Part shown: one piece after another, positions 26,008 through 37,282 of the stretch | How the letters are laid out: each line of letters begins with the position of its first letter | Position numbering within the stretch: position 1 is the stretch's first letter | DNA from: Rhizobium leguminosarum | Lineage (GTDB): Bacteria; Pseudomonadota; Alphaproteobacteria; Rhizobiales; Rhizobiaceae | Length of the DNA stretch: 64,000 nt | Assembly: GCF_001652265.1 (NCBI RefSeq) | Contig: NZ_LWBS01000143.1 | Location: 41,521-105,520, forward strand | Direction of reading: 5' to 3' | Notes under the pieces: generated by a model | Database searches by the model: none | Told to the model about the DNA's origin: nothing | What the model saw: only the letters and a program-made list of their open reading frames with translations | Made by a program: the position numbers and the translations under genes

Positions 26008-27135
26008 GTGATCATAGAAGCTTTCCTTCGTTGGATCGAAACGGCCAAGACCGGTGACCGGGCCCGGGCTGCAAACGCCCTCGGGCGCGCCTATCTGCAG
26101 TCCGAAATGTCCGCCGACGAGCGGGCGGCGGCCGAAATGGCGATGACCTTTCTTCTCGACGATCCGTCGCCGCGCGTGCGGCTTGCGCTTGCCGAGGCGA
26201 TCGCCTGGTCGCCCGATGCGCCACGCGGCCTGATCCTTTCGCTTGCCGAGGACCAGCCCGAGGTCGCCTGCCACGCGGTGACCTGTTCGCCGCTTTTGAG
26301 CGATGCCGATCTGGTCGACCTTGCCGCACGCGGCAACGGCGCCACCCGCATGCTGATCGCGGCGAGGGCGCATGTGACGCGCCCGGTTTCCGCGGCCCTT
26401 GCCGAGGTCGGCGACGAAGAAGAACTGCTCTGCCTACTCGAGAACGACGGCGCGGTGATCTCCAGCCTGTCGCTGAAACGCGTCGCCGAACGGCTCGGCG
26501 ACTGCTGCGATATCCGCAACCTGCTTCTTGACCGCAGCGACCTTCCGGCCGATGCCCGCCAGTTGCTGGCCGAGCATGTCAGCAATGCGCTGGTCGGCCT
26601 GCCGCTGGCACAGGCGGCGATCGGCCTGCAGCGGCTCCAGCGCATCAGCCGCGAGGCAACCGAGGCTGCCATCGTTTCGATCGCCGGCGACATTGCCCCA
26701 CGCGAAATACCCGACCTCGTCCAGCATCTGCGCCTTAAAGGCCGACTGACGCCGTCCTTCCTGATGCATGCGCTTTGTGCCGGCAAGGTGGACTTCTTCG
26801 CCGGTGCGATCGTCGATCTGACCGCATGTAGCGAGCGCCGCGTGCGTTCGATCCTGGCAACCGGGCGCATGCATGCCGTGCGTGCGCTTTACGAGTCCGC
26901 CGGCCTGCCCAGGGATATCAGCGTCATCTTCGTCGAGGCGACGATGCTGTGGCGCGACGCCGTCAGAAAAGCGCCGGTGAGCGTGCTCGGCAATGTCTGC
27001 GGCCGTCTTCTCGAAAAATTCCGTCATCACGACGCGCATGGCGCGATCGGCGAACTGCTCGACATGGTGGAAAAGCTCAGTGTCACCGAGCAGCGACAAT
27101 CGGCCCGCGTCTATGCGTCGCTTGCGGCGGCCTAG
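26008..27135 (+). CDS. DUF2336 domain protein
   Basis: A helical-repeat protein of about 375 residues, conserved in Alphaproteobacteria and of unknown function. Visible are ADERAAAEMAMTFLLDDPSPRVRLALAEAIAWSPDAPRGLILSLAEDQPEVA, HEAT-like, and further alpha-alpha units up to EQRQSARVYASLAAA. The family start is ambiguous: GTG at 26008 gives M-IIEAFLRWIETAKTGDRARAANALGRAYL, typical of relatives; a TTG at 25963 is in frame. No signal peptide. Some members sit beside signalling genes, but nothing here points to a pathway. Confidence 0.8.
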   Translation: MIIEAFLRWIETAKTGDRARAANALGRAYLQSEMSADERAAAEMAMTFLLDDPSPRVRLALAEAIAWSPDAPRGLILSLAEDQPEVACHAVTCSPLLSDADLVDLAARGNGATRMLIAARAHVTRPVSAALAEVGDEEELLCLLENDGAVISSLSLKRVAERLGDCCDIRNLLLDRSDLPADARQLLAEHVSNALVGLPLAQAAIGLQRLQRISREATEAAIVSIAGDIAPREIPDLVQHLRLKGRLTPSFLMHALCAGKVDFFAGAIVDLTACSERRVRSILATGRMHAVRALYESAGLPRDISVIFVEATMLWRDAVRKAPVSVLGNVCGRLLEKFRHHDAHGAIGELLDMVEKLSVTEQRQSARVYASLAAA

Positions 27136-27234
27136 CCTGAAATTTGTTGTCGCCCGATTCGTGAATCCCATCGGGTTGATCGGTGGCGAACGTTTGCGCA
27201 CGTTACACCCGATCGCGCTGGAACTCGTCATTCA

Positions 27235-27251
27235 ATTGCATTACATTGCAT
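27235..27251 (+). promoter_or_regulatory. Direct repeat before the toxin-antitoxin operon
   Basis: ATTGCAT occurs at 27235-27241 and 27245-27251, ten bases apart (one helical turn), 20 bases before the antitoxin start. Antitoxins of the RelB/DinJ group repress their own promoter through such phased sites, so this is a candidate operator. The role is inferred from position. Confidence 0.4.
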
Positions 27252-27270
27252 CGTGTTCAAGGAGGCCGAT

Positions 27271-27579
27271 ATGGCGCCAAACGCACTCGTTCAAACTCGC
27301 ATAGATGCTGCGGTCAAGGATCGCGCCACGGCTGTTCTGGAAAACATGGGCCTGACCGTCTCGGATGTGGTCCGTATTCTGTTGACTCGCACCGCGAATG
27401 AGGGGGCTCTTCCGCTGGAGCTTATCAGCAACAGTGACGCTTACGATGCGTGGTTTCGCGGGAAAGTTCTGGAAGCTCTCCATGACACGCGACCGGATGT
27501 TGACGATACCGAGGTCGAGGCCGGTTTTGAGAAGAGGCGTGCGGCGGCACTTCGGAAGAGTCAGGCGACTCGATCGTGA
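27271..27579 (+). CDS. RelB/DinJ family antitoxin
   Basis: A 102-residue ribbon-helix-helix antitoxin. The DinJ signature is VQTRIDAAVKDRATAVLENMGLTVSDVVRILLTRTANEGALP. The C-terminal half (DVDDTEVEAGFEKRRAAALRKS) is the likely toxin-binding tail. The start at 27271 follows AAGGAGG; an in-frame start six codons upstream is rejected. It overlaps the toxin gene by four bases (GTGA). The module is expected to neutralise the toxin and to repress its own promoter. Confidence 0.88.
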   Translation: MAPNALVQTRIDAAVKDRATAVLENMGLTVSDVVRILLTRTANEGALPLELISNSDAYDAWFRGKVLEALHDTRPDVDDTEVEAGFEKRRAAALRKSQATRS

Positions 27580-27869
27580 GGCTTGTCTGGGCGAGGTACG
27601 CCTTATCCGACCGAGAGAATATTTTCACATATATTGAGACCGATAATCCAAGGGCGGCTGTCCATGTTGACCAGAAAATCGTCGTTGCTGTTCGTCGCCT
27701 TGTCGAATTCCCGGAAAGCGGAAGGCCAGGAAGAATCGCGGGCACACGGGAGCTGGTGATCCCAAGCACGCCTTATATCGCCGCGTATGCTGTGCATGAA
27801 GATCGAGTCCGTATTCTTCGCGTCCTCCACGGCGCTCAGATTTGGCCTGACGCCATATCAACGGACTGA
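27576..27869 (+). CDS. ParE/RelE superfamily toxin
   Basis: A 97-residue toxin of the ParE/RelE fold: LVWARYALSDRENIFTYIETDNPRAAVHVDQKIVVAVRRLVEFPESGRPGRIAGTRELVI and YIAAYAVHEDRVRILRVLHGAQIW. The motif GRPGR..GTRELVI and the tail resemble ParE more than RelE, so the target may be gyrase; an mRNA interferase cannot be excluded. It starts with GTG inside the antitoxin stop. This region is AT-richer than its surroundings, as usual for mobile toxin-antitoxin pairs. Confidence 0.87.
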   Translation: MRLVWARYALSDRENIFTYIETDNPRAAVHVDQKIVVAVRRLVEFPESGRPGRIAGTRELVIPSTPYIAAYAVHEDRVRILRVLHGAQIWPDAISTD

Positions 27870-27926
27870 ATTTTCCATCACATTAGAAGAAGCAGGGCGC
27901 TCTTTGTGCGTCGAGTGCGCGGCCGC

Positions 27927-28343
27927 CTAATCAGCTAGCCGCGTCACCACCCAGGAATAGCTGGCGGAGACGAAATGCACCGGCTTGGTGAGTGTGTCTC
28001 TGACGCTTCTGCCCGAGGGCAGATGGGCGCGGACCTGTCCGGCGATGCCTTCAGCAAAACCGGCGATCCTTCCTGCGGGTTCCTCGGGCGCGGCGATAGC
28101 AACCTCGGGCGTAGCGACAGGCACGGGCGCCGGTTTCGGCGGCTCGGCGACGGCTTTCGGCGCCTCGCACACCGCGATCACCGAGGGAAAATTGACATTC
28201 ATATAGGTCTTCAGCCGTCGTTCGGCTTCGGCATCGCAGGCGGAAACGGTTTCCCAGCGTTTATCGACCGTCGCGACATAATTGCATTGGCTGATGGAAT
28301 CGTCGCAGCCGAGAATGGTCATCGCGATCAGCACCGCTTGCAT
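27927..28343 (-). CDS. Hypothetical exported protein
   Basis: A 138-residue protein. The N-terminus (MQAVLIAMTILGCDDSISQCNYV) is hydrophobic, then cysteine-bearing; four cysteines (positions about 13, 20, 36, 59) could form two disulphides, implying a periplasmic site. A proline/alanine-rich middle (EAPKAVAEPPKPAPVPVATPE) follows, and an amphipathic end. No known family. AGGAA precedes the ATG. Confidence 0.6.
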   Translation of the reverse strand: MQAVLIAMTILGCDDSISQCNYVATVDKRWETVSACDAEAERRLKTYMNVNFPSVIAVCEAPKAVAEPPKPAPVPVATPEVAIAAPEEPAGRIAGFAEGIAGQVRAHLPSGRSVRDTLTKPVHFVSASYSWVVTRLAD

Positions 28344-28473
28344 ATTCTGCTTCCTTGATTATTGAGCACTTCATCGTGTTAGAGGGCGCAATTCCAACCG
28401 AATGAAGGCAACGACATTAACTCTTCGCCATATCGGGGAAATTGTGCGCCCCGCGCCAGCAGAGGGAGCCAGC

Positions 28474-28932
28474 ATGTCCATCACCATTGCCCTGGAGCCG
28501 CCGCGCCAGGAGGGCGTCATCCGCCTTCTCGATCTTTCCGATGCCTATGCGCAATCGCTCTATCCGGCGGAGAGCAATCATCTGGTCGACCTCTCCGTGC
28601 TGGAGAAACCTTCGGTGAGCTTCCTGGTCGCGCGCAACGGCGATGCGATCGTCGGCTGCTGTGCGCTGGTGGAGGCCGGCGACGGCACGGCGGAGATCAA
28701 GCGCATGTTCGTCGATCCCGAGGCGAGGGGGCTGAGGATCGCCAGCGGCCTGATGAATGCGCTCGAAGCAATCGCCGGGGAAAAGGGGCTGACGGCGATC
28801 CGGCTCGAAACCGGCATCTACCAGCCGGAGGCAATCGCGCTCTACCGCAAATACGGATATCGGCAAATTGAGCCTTTCGGCAGCTATCTGCCGGATCCGC
28901 TCAGTCTGTTTATGGAAAAGCGGCTGGGGTAG
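28474..28932 (+). CDS. GNAT family N-acetyltransferase
   Basis: A 152-residue acetyl-CoA dependent acetyltransferase: SFLVARNGDAIVGCCALVE, EIKRMFVDPEARGLRIASGLMNALEAIAGEKG with the acetyl-CoA loop, then LETGIYQPEAIALYRKYGYRQI. The substrate is unknown. The start at 28474 has GAGGGAG upstream; the longer frame to 28402 is not needed. Confidence 0.85.
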   Translation: MSITIALEPPRQEGVIRLLDLSDAYAQSLYPAESNHLVDLSVLEKPSVSFLVARNGDAIVGCCALVEAGDGTAEIKRMFVDPEARGLRIASGLMNALEAIAGEKGLTAIRLETGIYQPEAIALYRKYGYRQIEPFGSYLPDPLSLFMEKRLG

Positions 28933-28951
28933 CCCATCTGCGAAGCTATGT

Positions 28952-30169
28952 TCAGCCTTCGGCGACGCGCGGCATGGCTTTCGGCGAACCGGGGACCGGC
29001 GGCGGGGCCTGTTCGTCGATGATGATCTGCGGTCCGCTTTCGCTCTTGTCGGCGTTGCGGGCCTCGTGGATCCATTCGCGCCAGATGGCGACGATCAGCG
29101 CCATTAGCACCGGACCGATGAAGAGGCCGAGAAAACCCATCGTCTTGACGCCGCCGACGAGGCCGAAGAAGGTCGGCAGGAAGGGCAGCTTGATCGGACC
29201 ACCGACGAGTTTCGGCCGCAGCGTCTTGTCGACGATGAAGAGTTCGACCGTACCCCAGACGAAGAGACCGATGCCGGCGACATGCGAGCCGCTCGCCAGC
29301 AGATAGATGGAGACCAGCGAGAAAGAGAGCGGCGCACCGCCCGGTATCAGCGCCATCACGCCCGTCAGCACACCGAGCGTCACCGGCGAGGGCACGCCGG
29401 CAATCCAGTAGGCAAGGCCGAGCACGATGCCTTCGCCGATCGCGATCAACGTCATGCCCATGACGGTGGAGCTGATCGTCGCCGGCACGACTCGGGAAAT
29501 GCGCTCCCAGCGGTTTGGCAGGATGCGCTCGCCGAGCATGTCGATCTGCTTGGAGAAGGAGAAGCCGTCGCGATAGACGAAAAACAGTGCGATCAGCATG
29601 AAGAGCAGCGTCAGCAGCAGATGGAAGGCGCCGCCGCCGGCCGCCAGCACAGCGCGATAGATGTTGCCGATATTGGCGCCGCTGACCGCCTGGATGACTT
29701 CGCCCAGGGCGCCGGGACTGCCGATATATTTTGTCCAGACTTCATCGAGATAGGCGCCAGCCCAAGGCAGCGCGACGATCCAGTCAGGCGTCGGGGCACC
29801 GACACGGTTGGCATGGATCGCCCAGGTGACCCAGGTGCGAACTTCGCCCGTCGTATAGGTGACCGCAAGCCCGATCGGGATGACCAGGAAGGTGATGATC
29901 ATGATGATGGCGATGGTCGCGGCGATGGTCGTATTGCCGCCGACGCGGGCAAGAAGCTTGCGGTAGAGCGGCCAGCTGGCAAAGCCGATGACGAGGGCTG
30001 CGAGCACCGGCACGAGGAAGCCGTAGAAGAAATAGACGCCGGCAGCGACGACTAGGACCAGCAGCCAGCGCGCCGCCGAAATGGAGGGAATCAGCGGCGT
30101 GCGCGTCTGCGCCGACGATCCGAGCCATCGCGGTTCATGATTGCTTTTCTGACGATCGAACACACCCAC
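28952..30169 (-). CDS. AI-2E family transporter (PerM-like)
   Basis: A 405-residue polytopic membrane protein of the AI-2E exporter family: N-terminal helices (RWLLVLVVAAGVYFFYGFLVPVLAALVIGF), a long soluble loop (about residues 105-180), then the helix-rich C-terminal core with GVLTGVMALIPGG and LRPKLVGGPIKLP. Proposed roles range from autoinducer-2 export to Na+/H+ antiport, so the substrate is open. It starts with GTG preceded by AGAGG. The last 35 residues are a charged, proline-rich tail. Confidence 0.87.
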   Translation of the reverse strand: MGVFDRQKSNHEPRWLGSSAQTRTPLIPSISAARWLLVLVVAAGVYFFYGFLVPVLAALVIGFASWPLYRKLLARVGGNTTIAATIAIIMIITFLVIPIGLAVTYTTGEVRTWVTWAIHANRVGAPTPDWIVALPWAGAYLDEVWTKYIGSPGALGEVIQAVSGANIGNIYRAVLAAGGGAFHLLLTLLFMLIALFFVYRDGFSFSKQIDMLGERILPNRWERISRVVPATISSTVMGMTLIAIGEGIVLGLAYWIAGVPSPVTLGVLTGVMALIPGGAPLSFSLVSIYLLASGSHVAGIGLFVWGTVELFIVDKTLRPKLVGGPIKLPFLPTFFGLVGGVKTMGFLGLFIGPVLMALIVAIWREWIHEARNADKSESGPQIIIDEQAPPPVPGSPKAMPRVAEG

Positions 30170-30575
30170 GCGCGCCTCTTCTTTTTCTTGTACTCTGGTT
30201 ATGGGCCATCAACCCGGCGGTTTCAAGGTCCGCACCATGAAAGCGTATACAAAGCGTCGCTATTCGACCCTCAGACCCGGGCGTCTTACTGCTACGGGCG
30301 GCTGAGAATCTTGAAGGCGTAGAATTGCGTCTTCTGGCTGGTTGAAAAACTATTATCGGAGCCGAGAATGAGAATATCGGTGCCATCCTTGGAAAGCGGC
30401 GGCCGCGAGAAAACGCTTGGTCATGACAAATATCCGGCAAGGGGTTTGAAAACGGTTCGAACCGGCGCTGCCGCTCCCCGAGGAGAAGGTGCGCCGACCG
30501 CTTCATGCGCCGGTTGTTTGACGGAGTTGTTACGGTTCTTCGTCAGTTCCGTGAAATCGTGAATACTAAAATGCG
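30170..30575. other. Intergenic region without recognisable gene
   Basis: The stretch lies between the AI-2E gene start and the parE end. Short frames on both strands have no protein-like content. It should hold the promoter of the leftward AI-2E transporter gene. Confidence 0.3.
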
Positions 30576-30613
30576 GCGCGCCGAACCCGTGTCTATCCGA
30601 CTGTTCGGCGCGC
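30576..30613 (-). terminator. Hairpin after topoisomerase IV parE
   Basis: GCGCGCCGAAC (30576-30586) and GTTCGGCGCGC (30603-30613) are perfect 11-base arms 14 bases beyond the parE stop. On the minus strand a short GCATTTTAG follows. A plausible terminator with a weak T tract. Confidence 0.55.
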
Positions 30614-30626
30614 TCGATGGCATACC

Positions 30627-32729
30627 CTAGATATCGAGGTTTTCGGCGAAGGCCGCGCGATCCTGGATGAAGCGGAAACGGGCTTCCGGCTTGGTGCCCA
30701 TCAGATCGTCGACGGCAGCGCGGGTGCCTTCGAAATCCACCTCGTCGATCAGCACCTTGAGCAGGGTGCGCTTGGACGGATCCATCGTGGTTTCCTTGAG
30801 CTGGGCGGGCATCATCTCGCCGAGACCTTTGAAGCGGCTGATCTCGACCTTGGCCTTGCCCTTGAACTCCGTCTGCATCAGCTCGGCGCGATGATTGTCG
30901 TCGCGGGCATAGGCGGATTTCGAGCCTTGAGTGATCTTGTAAAGCGGCGGCACGGCGAGGAAGAGATGGCCGCCGCGCACCAGCTCCGGCATCTCCTGGT
31001 AGAAGAAGGTGATGAGCAGCGAGGCGATATGGGCGCCGTCGACGTCGGCATCGGTCATGACGATGATGCGCTCGTAGCGCAGGTCTTCGTCGCGGTATTT
31101 CGACCGCGTGCCGCAGCCGAGAGCCTGGACGAGATCAGCGAGCTGCTGGTTGGCGCCAAGTTTTTCGCGGCCGGCGCTGGCAACGTTGAGGATCTTGCCG
31201 CGCAGCGGCAGAATTGCCTGGTTGGCGCGGTTGCGCGCCTGCTTGGCCGAACCGCCTGCCGAATCGCCCTCGACGATGAAGAGTTCGGCGCCTTCGGCGG
31301 TGTTCTGCGAGCAGTCGGCGAGCTTGCCGGGCAGGCGCAATTTGCGCACCGCCGTCTTGCGGTTGACTTCCTTTTCCTTGCGGCGGCGCAGGCGCTCTTC
31401 GGCGCGCTCGATCACCCAGTCGAGCAGCTTGGCCGACTCGTTCGGATTGTCCGCAAGGTAATGGTCGAAGGGATCGCGCAGCGCGTTCTCGACGATGCGC
31501 TGGGCCTCGACGGTCGCGAGCTTGTCCTTGGTCTGACCGACGAATTCCGGCTCGCGAATAAAGACCGACAGCATGCCGACGGCCGAAATCATCACGTCGT
31601 CGGTGGTGATCTGCGCGGCGCGCTTGTTCTGCGTCAGCTCGGCATAGGCCTTCAGGCCCTTGGTCAGCGCGATGCGCAGGCCGGCCTCATGCGTGCCGCC
31701 TTCGGGCGTCGGGATGGTATTGCAATAGGAATGCACCTGCGGATCGCCGCCATACCAAGTGATCGCCCATTCCATCGAGCCGTGGCCGCTAGTCTTCTCG
31801 GTCTTGCCGGCAAAGATCTCGCGGGTGACGGTGAACTCCTTGCCCATCGTCGCCTGGAGATAGTCCTTCAGGCCGCCGGGGAAGTGGAAGACGGCCTTGT
31901 CAGGCACCTCGGAACCTTCGGGCAGCACGCCCGCCTCGCAGCTCCAGCGGATCTCGACGCCGCCGAAGAGATAGGCCTTCGAGCGCGCCATGCGGAAGAC
32001 GCGGGCGGCATCGAACTTCATGTGATCCCCAAATATCTGGGGATCGGGATGGAAGCGCACGCGGGTGCCGCGGCGATTGTGGACGTCGCCCAACTCTTCG
32101 AGGCCGCCCTGCGGCAGGCCGCGAGAGAAGCGCTGGCGGTAGAGCTTGCGGTTTCGCGCCACCTCGACCTCAAGGTCGTCGGAGAGCGCGTTGACGACTG
32201 AGACGCCGACGCCGTGCAGGCCGCCTGAAGTCTCATAAGCCTTGCCGTCGAATTTGCCGCCGGCATGCAGCTTGGTCATGATGACTTCGAGCGTCGACTT
32301 GCCGGGCACCTGCGGATGGTTCTCGACCGGGATGCCGCGGCCGTTGTCGGAGACTGTCAGATAACCCTCGAGGTCGAGATAGACCTCGATGAAATTGGCG
32401 TGCCCGGCGACCGCCTCGTCCATCGCATTGTCGATGACTTCGGCAAAGAGGTGGTGCAGCGCCTTTTCGTCGGTGCCGCCGATATACATGCCGGGGCGCA
32501 TGCGCACCGGCTCAAGGCCTTCAAGGACGCGGATCGACGAGGCGCCGTAATCATCGGAGTTCGATGCGGCGGGCGCCGGGCGCGCCGAGGCTCCGGCAGC
32601 AGGGGGTGCTGCGGCGGCGGCGGGCGCAGCCGTCACCGGCGGCCGTTCGGCGGGCGCCGCAGGCTTATGCGCCTCCTCGCGTTTTTCAGAGAGGGGCATT
32701 CCGGAAAAGAGGTCGTTGCTATCGTCCAT
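30627..32729 (-). CDS. parE: DNA topoisomerase IV subunit B
   Basis: ATPase subunit of the decatenating topoisomerase IV. The 700-residue protein has the GHKL ATPase (VLEGLEPVRMRPGMYIGGTDEKALHHL, DNGRGIPVENH, GGLHGVGVSVVNALSD), the transducer, and the TOPRIM domain with EGDSAGGSAKQARNRANQAILPLRGKILNV and MTDADVDGAHI. ParE rather than GyrB is indicated by length and by SRFKGLGEMMP. The first 65 residues are an unusual alanine/proline-rich extension before the ATPase. The parC gene is not nearby. Confidence 0.95.
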   Translation of the reverse strand: MDDSNDLFSGMPLSEKREEAHKPAAPAERPPVTAAPAAAAAPPAAGASARPAPAASNSDDYGASSIRVLEGLEPVRMRPGMYIGGTDEKALHHLFAEVIDNAMDEAVAGHANFIEVYLDLEGYLTVSDNGRGIPVENHPQVPGKSTLEVIMTKLHAGGKFDGKAYETSGGLHGVGVSVVNALSDDLEVEVARNRKLYRQRFSRGLPQGGLEELGDVHNRRGTRVRFHPDPQIFGDHMKFDAARVFRMARSKAYLFGGVEIRWSCEAGVLPEGSEVPDKAVFHFPGGLKDYLQATMGKEFTVTREIFAGKTEKTSGHGSMEWAITWYGGDPQVHSYCNTIPTPEGGTHEAGLRIALTKGLKAYAELTQNKRAAQITTDDVMISAVGMLSVFIREPEFVGQTKDKLATVEAQRIVENALRDPFDHYLADNPNESAKLLDWVIERAEERLRRRKEKEVNRKTAVRKLRLPGKLADCSQNTAEGAELFIVEGDSAGGSAKQARNRANQAILPLRGKILNVASAGREKLGANQQLADLVQALGCGTRSKYRDEDLRYERIIVMTDADVDGAHIASLLITFFYQEMPELVRGGHLFLAVPPLYKITQGSKSAYARDDNHRAELMQTEFKGKAKVEISRFKGLGEMMPAQLKETTMDPSKRTLLKVLIDEVDFEGTRAAVDDLMGTKPEARFRFIQDRAAFAENLDI

Positions 32730-32948
32730 GGAGCCGTTCAGATCTTCATCCTGTCTTAGGTCTGGCTCGGGCGGGCATCCGCCGCCGACCCAAAATCACC
32801 GCATTTCATGCCACGTTTGCGAATCAGGCAGATTTTGCCAGAAAGCACATCTATACGCGACACCGCCTGTTTTGGCGGGCTTTTCCCAAATGATTTGCGT
32901 TGCCGGGTGCAGAATGGCAAGCGGCGGCGGGCTTCAGGAACCATCCGA

Positions 32949-33848
32949 ATGCGAATGTCCACAAGTCATTGCACCATCTTCACCGCAATTGCGGCGTTTT
33001 TCTTGTCTGCGGCCATCCTGTCCGCTGTTGGCCCGGCGCAGGCAGCCGATGCTTTGCCGCCTTTCAAGGACGACCTGTTTTCGAAGCAGGCCGTGCTGCA
33101 GACGGGCGATGACGGCGCCTTCGAGGTCATCGACTATGACGAGATGCGAGATATCAACGGCCGCGACCAGATCCCGCAAAAGCGGGTGCAGCAGAAATAT
33201 GTGGCACTCGCCATCCGCAAGACTCAAGCGGACGAGACGCTGTCTGTCGACGGCATCAAGCTCGATGTCACCAGGGTGGGACCGGCCGGGAATGCCGCCT
33301 TCACGGTGATTTTCATCCATGGGCGCGACGGTGACCGGCGGCTCGGCGCCAACGACTATAGCTTCGGCGGCAATTTCAACCGGCTGAAGAACCTCGTCGC
33401 CGGCAATGGCGGCGTTTATTATTCGCCGACGGTCAAAAGCTTCGACAGCAGCGGCGTTGCGGCGATCGCCGGCCTGATCCGCTATGCCAGTGCGCAATCA
33501 CCCGGTCGGCCGATCATCCTTTCTTGCGCCTCGATGGGCAGCCAGGTCTGCTGGGGCATTGCGCGCGACAGCGACAGCGTCAAGCGGCTGAGGGGCATGC
33601 TGATCATGAGCGGCGTGACCGATCCCGATTTCACCAGCAGCGCCCTCTACAAGGCGAAGCTGCCGCTCTGGTTCGCCCATGGTAGCCGCGATCCGGTCTA
33701 TGCCGCCGCCGACCAGCAGGCGCTGTTCGAAAGCCTGCACAAGGCAAAATATCCGGCGCGTTTCACGCTGTTTCAGACCGGCAATCACGGGACGCCGATC
33801 CGGATGATCGACTGGCGCAGGGTGTTGAACTGGATTCTCGCCGGCTAG
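32949..33848 (+). CDS. Exported alpha/beta hydrolase
   Basis: A 299-residue secreted or periplasmic hydrolase. The signal peptide is about residues 1-28 (TIFTAIAAFFLSAAILSAVGPAQA). The nucleophile elbow is atypical: SCASMGSQ, i.e. C-A-S-M-G in place of G-x-S-x-G. Likely acid and base are Asp (HGSRDPVY) and His (TGNHGTP). IFIHGRDGD provides the oxyanion loop. The substrate is unknown. The start at 32949 has AGGAA upstream and gives a signal peptide; the longer frame to 32808 is not used. Confidence 0.75.
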   Translation: MRMSTSHCTIFTAIAAFFLSAAILSAVGPAQAADALPPFKDDLFSKQAVLQTGDDGAFEVIDYDEMRDINGRDQIPQKRVQQKYVALAIRKTQADETLSVDGIKLDVTRVGPAGNAAFTVIFIHGRDGDRRLGANDYSFGGNFNRLKNLVAGNGGVYYSPTVKSFDSSGVAAIAGLIRYASAQSPGRPIILSCASMGSQVCWGIARDSDSVKRLRGMLIMSGVTDPDFTSSALYKAKLPLWFAHGSRDPVYAAADQQALFESLHKAKYPARFTLFQTGNHGTPIRMIDWRRVLNWILAG

Positions 33849-34044
33849 ACTGCATCGGGCCGATGCGTGGATTCAAAATGCTACCCTGACATGTCTGAAA
33901 AGACGCGCGGCGCTGTAGCGGACGATTTTCGGCAGAAATTTGCGCGGGATCGCAGAGATTCCCCTTACGTCAAGGGCATGATGCTTTTCTTTGCTGCAAG
34001 CTTTTGATATTGCCCAAGGCATAAGCAGATTGTGGAAGGCCAGC

Positions 34045-34815
34045 ATGACACCTGATGTGCGCCCGCTTGTGGCGGGAAACTGGAAAATGAATGGCATGCG
34101 TGCCTCCCTGGATCAGATCAAAGCGATCGCCGAGGGTGTTCGCCCGCCGCTGGCCGACAAGGTCGAAGCGCTGATCTGCCCGCCGACGACGCTGCTGTAT
34201 GTGGCGACGGCGCTGTGCACCGACAGCCCGCTGGCGATCGGCGCTCAGGACTGCCATCAGAACCCGTCCGGTGCGCATACCGGCGACATTTCGGCCGAGA
34301 TGATTGCCGATTGTTTCGGCACCTATGTCATCGTCGGCCATTCCGAGCGGCGCACCGACCATGCCGAAACCGACCATCTGGTCCGCGCCAAGGCGGAGGC
34401 TGCTTTTGCTGCCGGGCTGACGGCGATCATCTGCATCGGCGAAACGGCGGATGAGCGCCGGGTAGGCCAGGCACTCGACGTCATAAAACGCCAGCTTTCC
34501 GCCTCCGTTCCCGATGGCGCGACTGCCGAAAATACGGTCATCGCCTACGAGCCGATCTGGGCGATCGGTACCGGTGTGACGCCGACATCAGGTGATGTCG
34601 AGAAGGCGCATGCCTTCATGCGGGCAGAGCTCGCGGCCCGCTTCGGCGACGAAGGCCGCAAGATGCGTCTTCTCTATGGCGGATCGGTCAAGCCGGCCAA
34701 TGCCCATGAGCTGATGGGCATTGCCAATGTCGACGGCGCGCTGATCGGCGGAGCGAGCTTGAAAGCGGCCGACTTCCTCGCCATCTACCGGGCCTATGAG
34801 GCGCTGCTCGCCTGA
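34045..34815 (+). CDS. tpiA: Triosephosphate isomerase
   Basis: Interconverts dihydroxyacetone phosphate and glyceraldehyde 3-phosphate. The 256-residue TIM barrel has AGNWKMNG (substrate Lys), IVGHSERR (catalytic His), [11 protein letters not shown] (catalytic Glu) and the phosphate loops [11 protein letters not shown] and GALIGGASL. The start at 34045 has GGAAGG upstream. It heads the rightward run tpiA-secG-pyrG, a gene order frequent in rhizobia. Confidence 0.96.
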   Translation: MTPDVRPLVAGNWKMNGMRASLDQIKAIAEGVRPPLADKVEALICPPTTLLYVATALCTDSPLAIGAQDCHQNPSGAHTGDISAEMIADCFGTYVIVGHSERRTDHAETDHLVRAKAEAAFAAGLTAIICIGETADERRVGQALDVIKRQLSASVPDGATAENTVIAYEPIWAIGTGVTPTSGDVEKAHAFMRAELAARFGDEGRKMRLLYGGSVKPANAHELMGIANVDGALIGGASLKAADFLAIYRAYEALLA

Positions 34816-34934
34816 GGCATTGCTTATTCCTAGTTTTATTCCGGGCCGAAGGGCTTGGAATAGATGAAAGCCTCATGTAAAGAGCCGCCAGAATTCTTAC
34901 TTATGTCCGTCTCCAGGCGGGCAGGACTGGACCC

Positions 34935-35483
34935 ATGCAGACCGTATTGATTGTCATCCATCTCATGATCGTGCTCGCCCTTGTCGGCGTCGTGCTCATT
35001 CAGCGCTCGGAAGGCGGCGGCCTCGGCATCGGCGGCGGTTCCGGCTTCATGTCGGCCCGCGGCACGGCCAATGCGCTGACGCGCACCACCGCGATCCTTG
35101 CGACCCTGTTTTTCCTGACCTCGCTCGGCCTCGGCATCCTGACGCGTTACGAGGGCCGTCCAAGCGACATTCTCGATCGCATTCCGGCAACAGGCGGCCA
35201 GGGCAACGGCATTCTCGATTCGCTCGGCGGTGGCGCACAGGCTCCGGCAACCCAGCCGGCCGGCAACGGCGTTCCGAGCAGCGGGGCGGCGACGCCCGCA
35301 CCGCAGGCTCCCGCCGCTCAAGCTCCAGCAACTGGGGCGCCGGCAACTGGCACTCCGGCAACTCAGGCCCCGGCGGCCACCGCGCCTTCAACGACTGCTC
35401 CGGCAACGACTGCCCCGGCAACGCCCGCAGCTCCGGCCGCGCCGGCACCGGCTCAGCCCTCCGGCGTTCCGACGGGACAGTAA
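34935..35483 (+). CDS. secG: Preprotein translocase subunit SecG, with long Ala/Pro/Thr tail
   Basis: Membrane subunit of the SecYEG channel. Two helices (TVLIVIHLMIVLALVGVVLIQ and TTAILATLFFLTSLGLGIL) flank the conserved loop GGGLGIGGGSGFMSARG. At 182 residues it is far longer than the about 110 of E. coli SecG, because residues 100-182 form a low-complexity AP/AT-rich repeat tail (units such as APATGAPATGTPATQAPA). This tail should face the cytoplasm or be disordered. A terminator follows directly. Confidence 0.92.
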   Translation: MQTVLIVIHLMIVLALVGVVLIQRSEGGGLGIGGGSGFMSARGTANALTRTTAILATLFFLTSLGLGILTRYEGRPSDILDRIPATGGQGNGILDSLGGGAQAPATQPAGNGVPSSGAATPAPQAPAAQAPATGAPATGTPATQAPAATAPSTTAPATTAPATPAAPAAPAPAQPSGVPTGQ

Positions 35484-35500
35484 GCCGGTCTTCGACATAA

Positions 35501-37255
<1,755 letters not shown>

Positions 37256-37282
37256 TGCATGCTAACACCAGATCGCGCGGAT

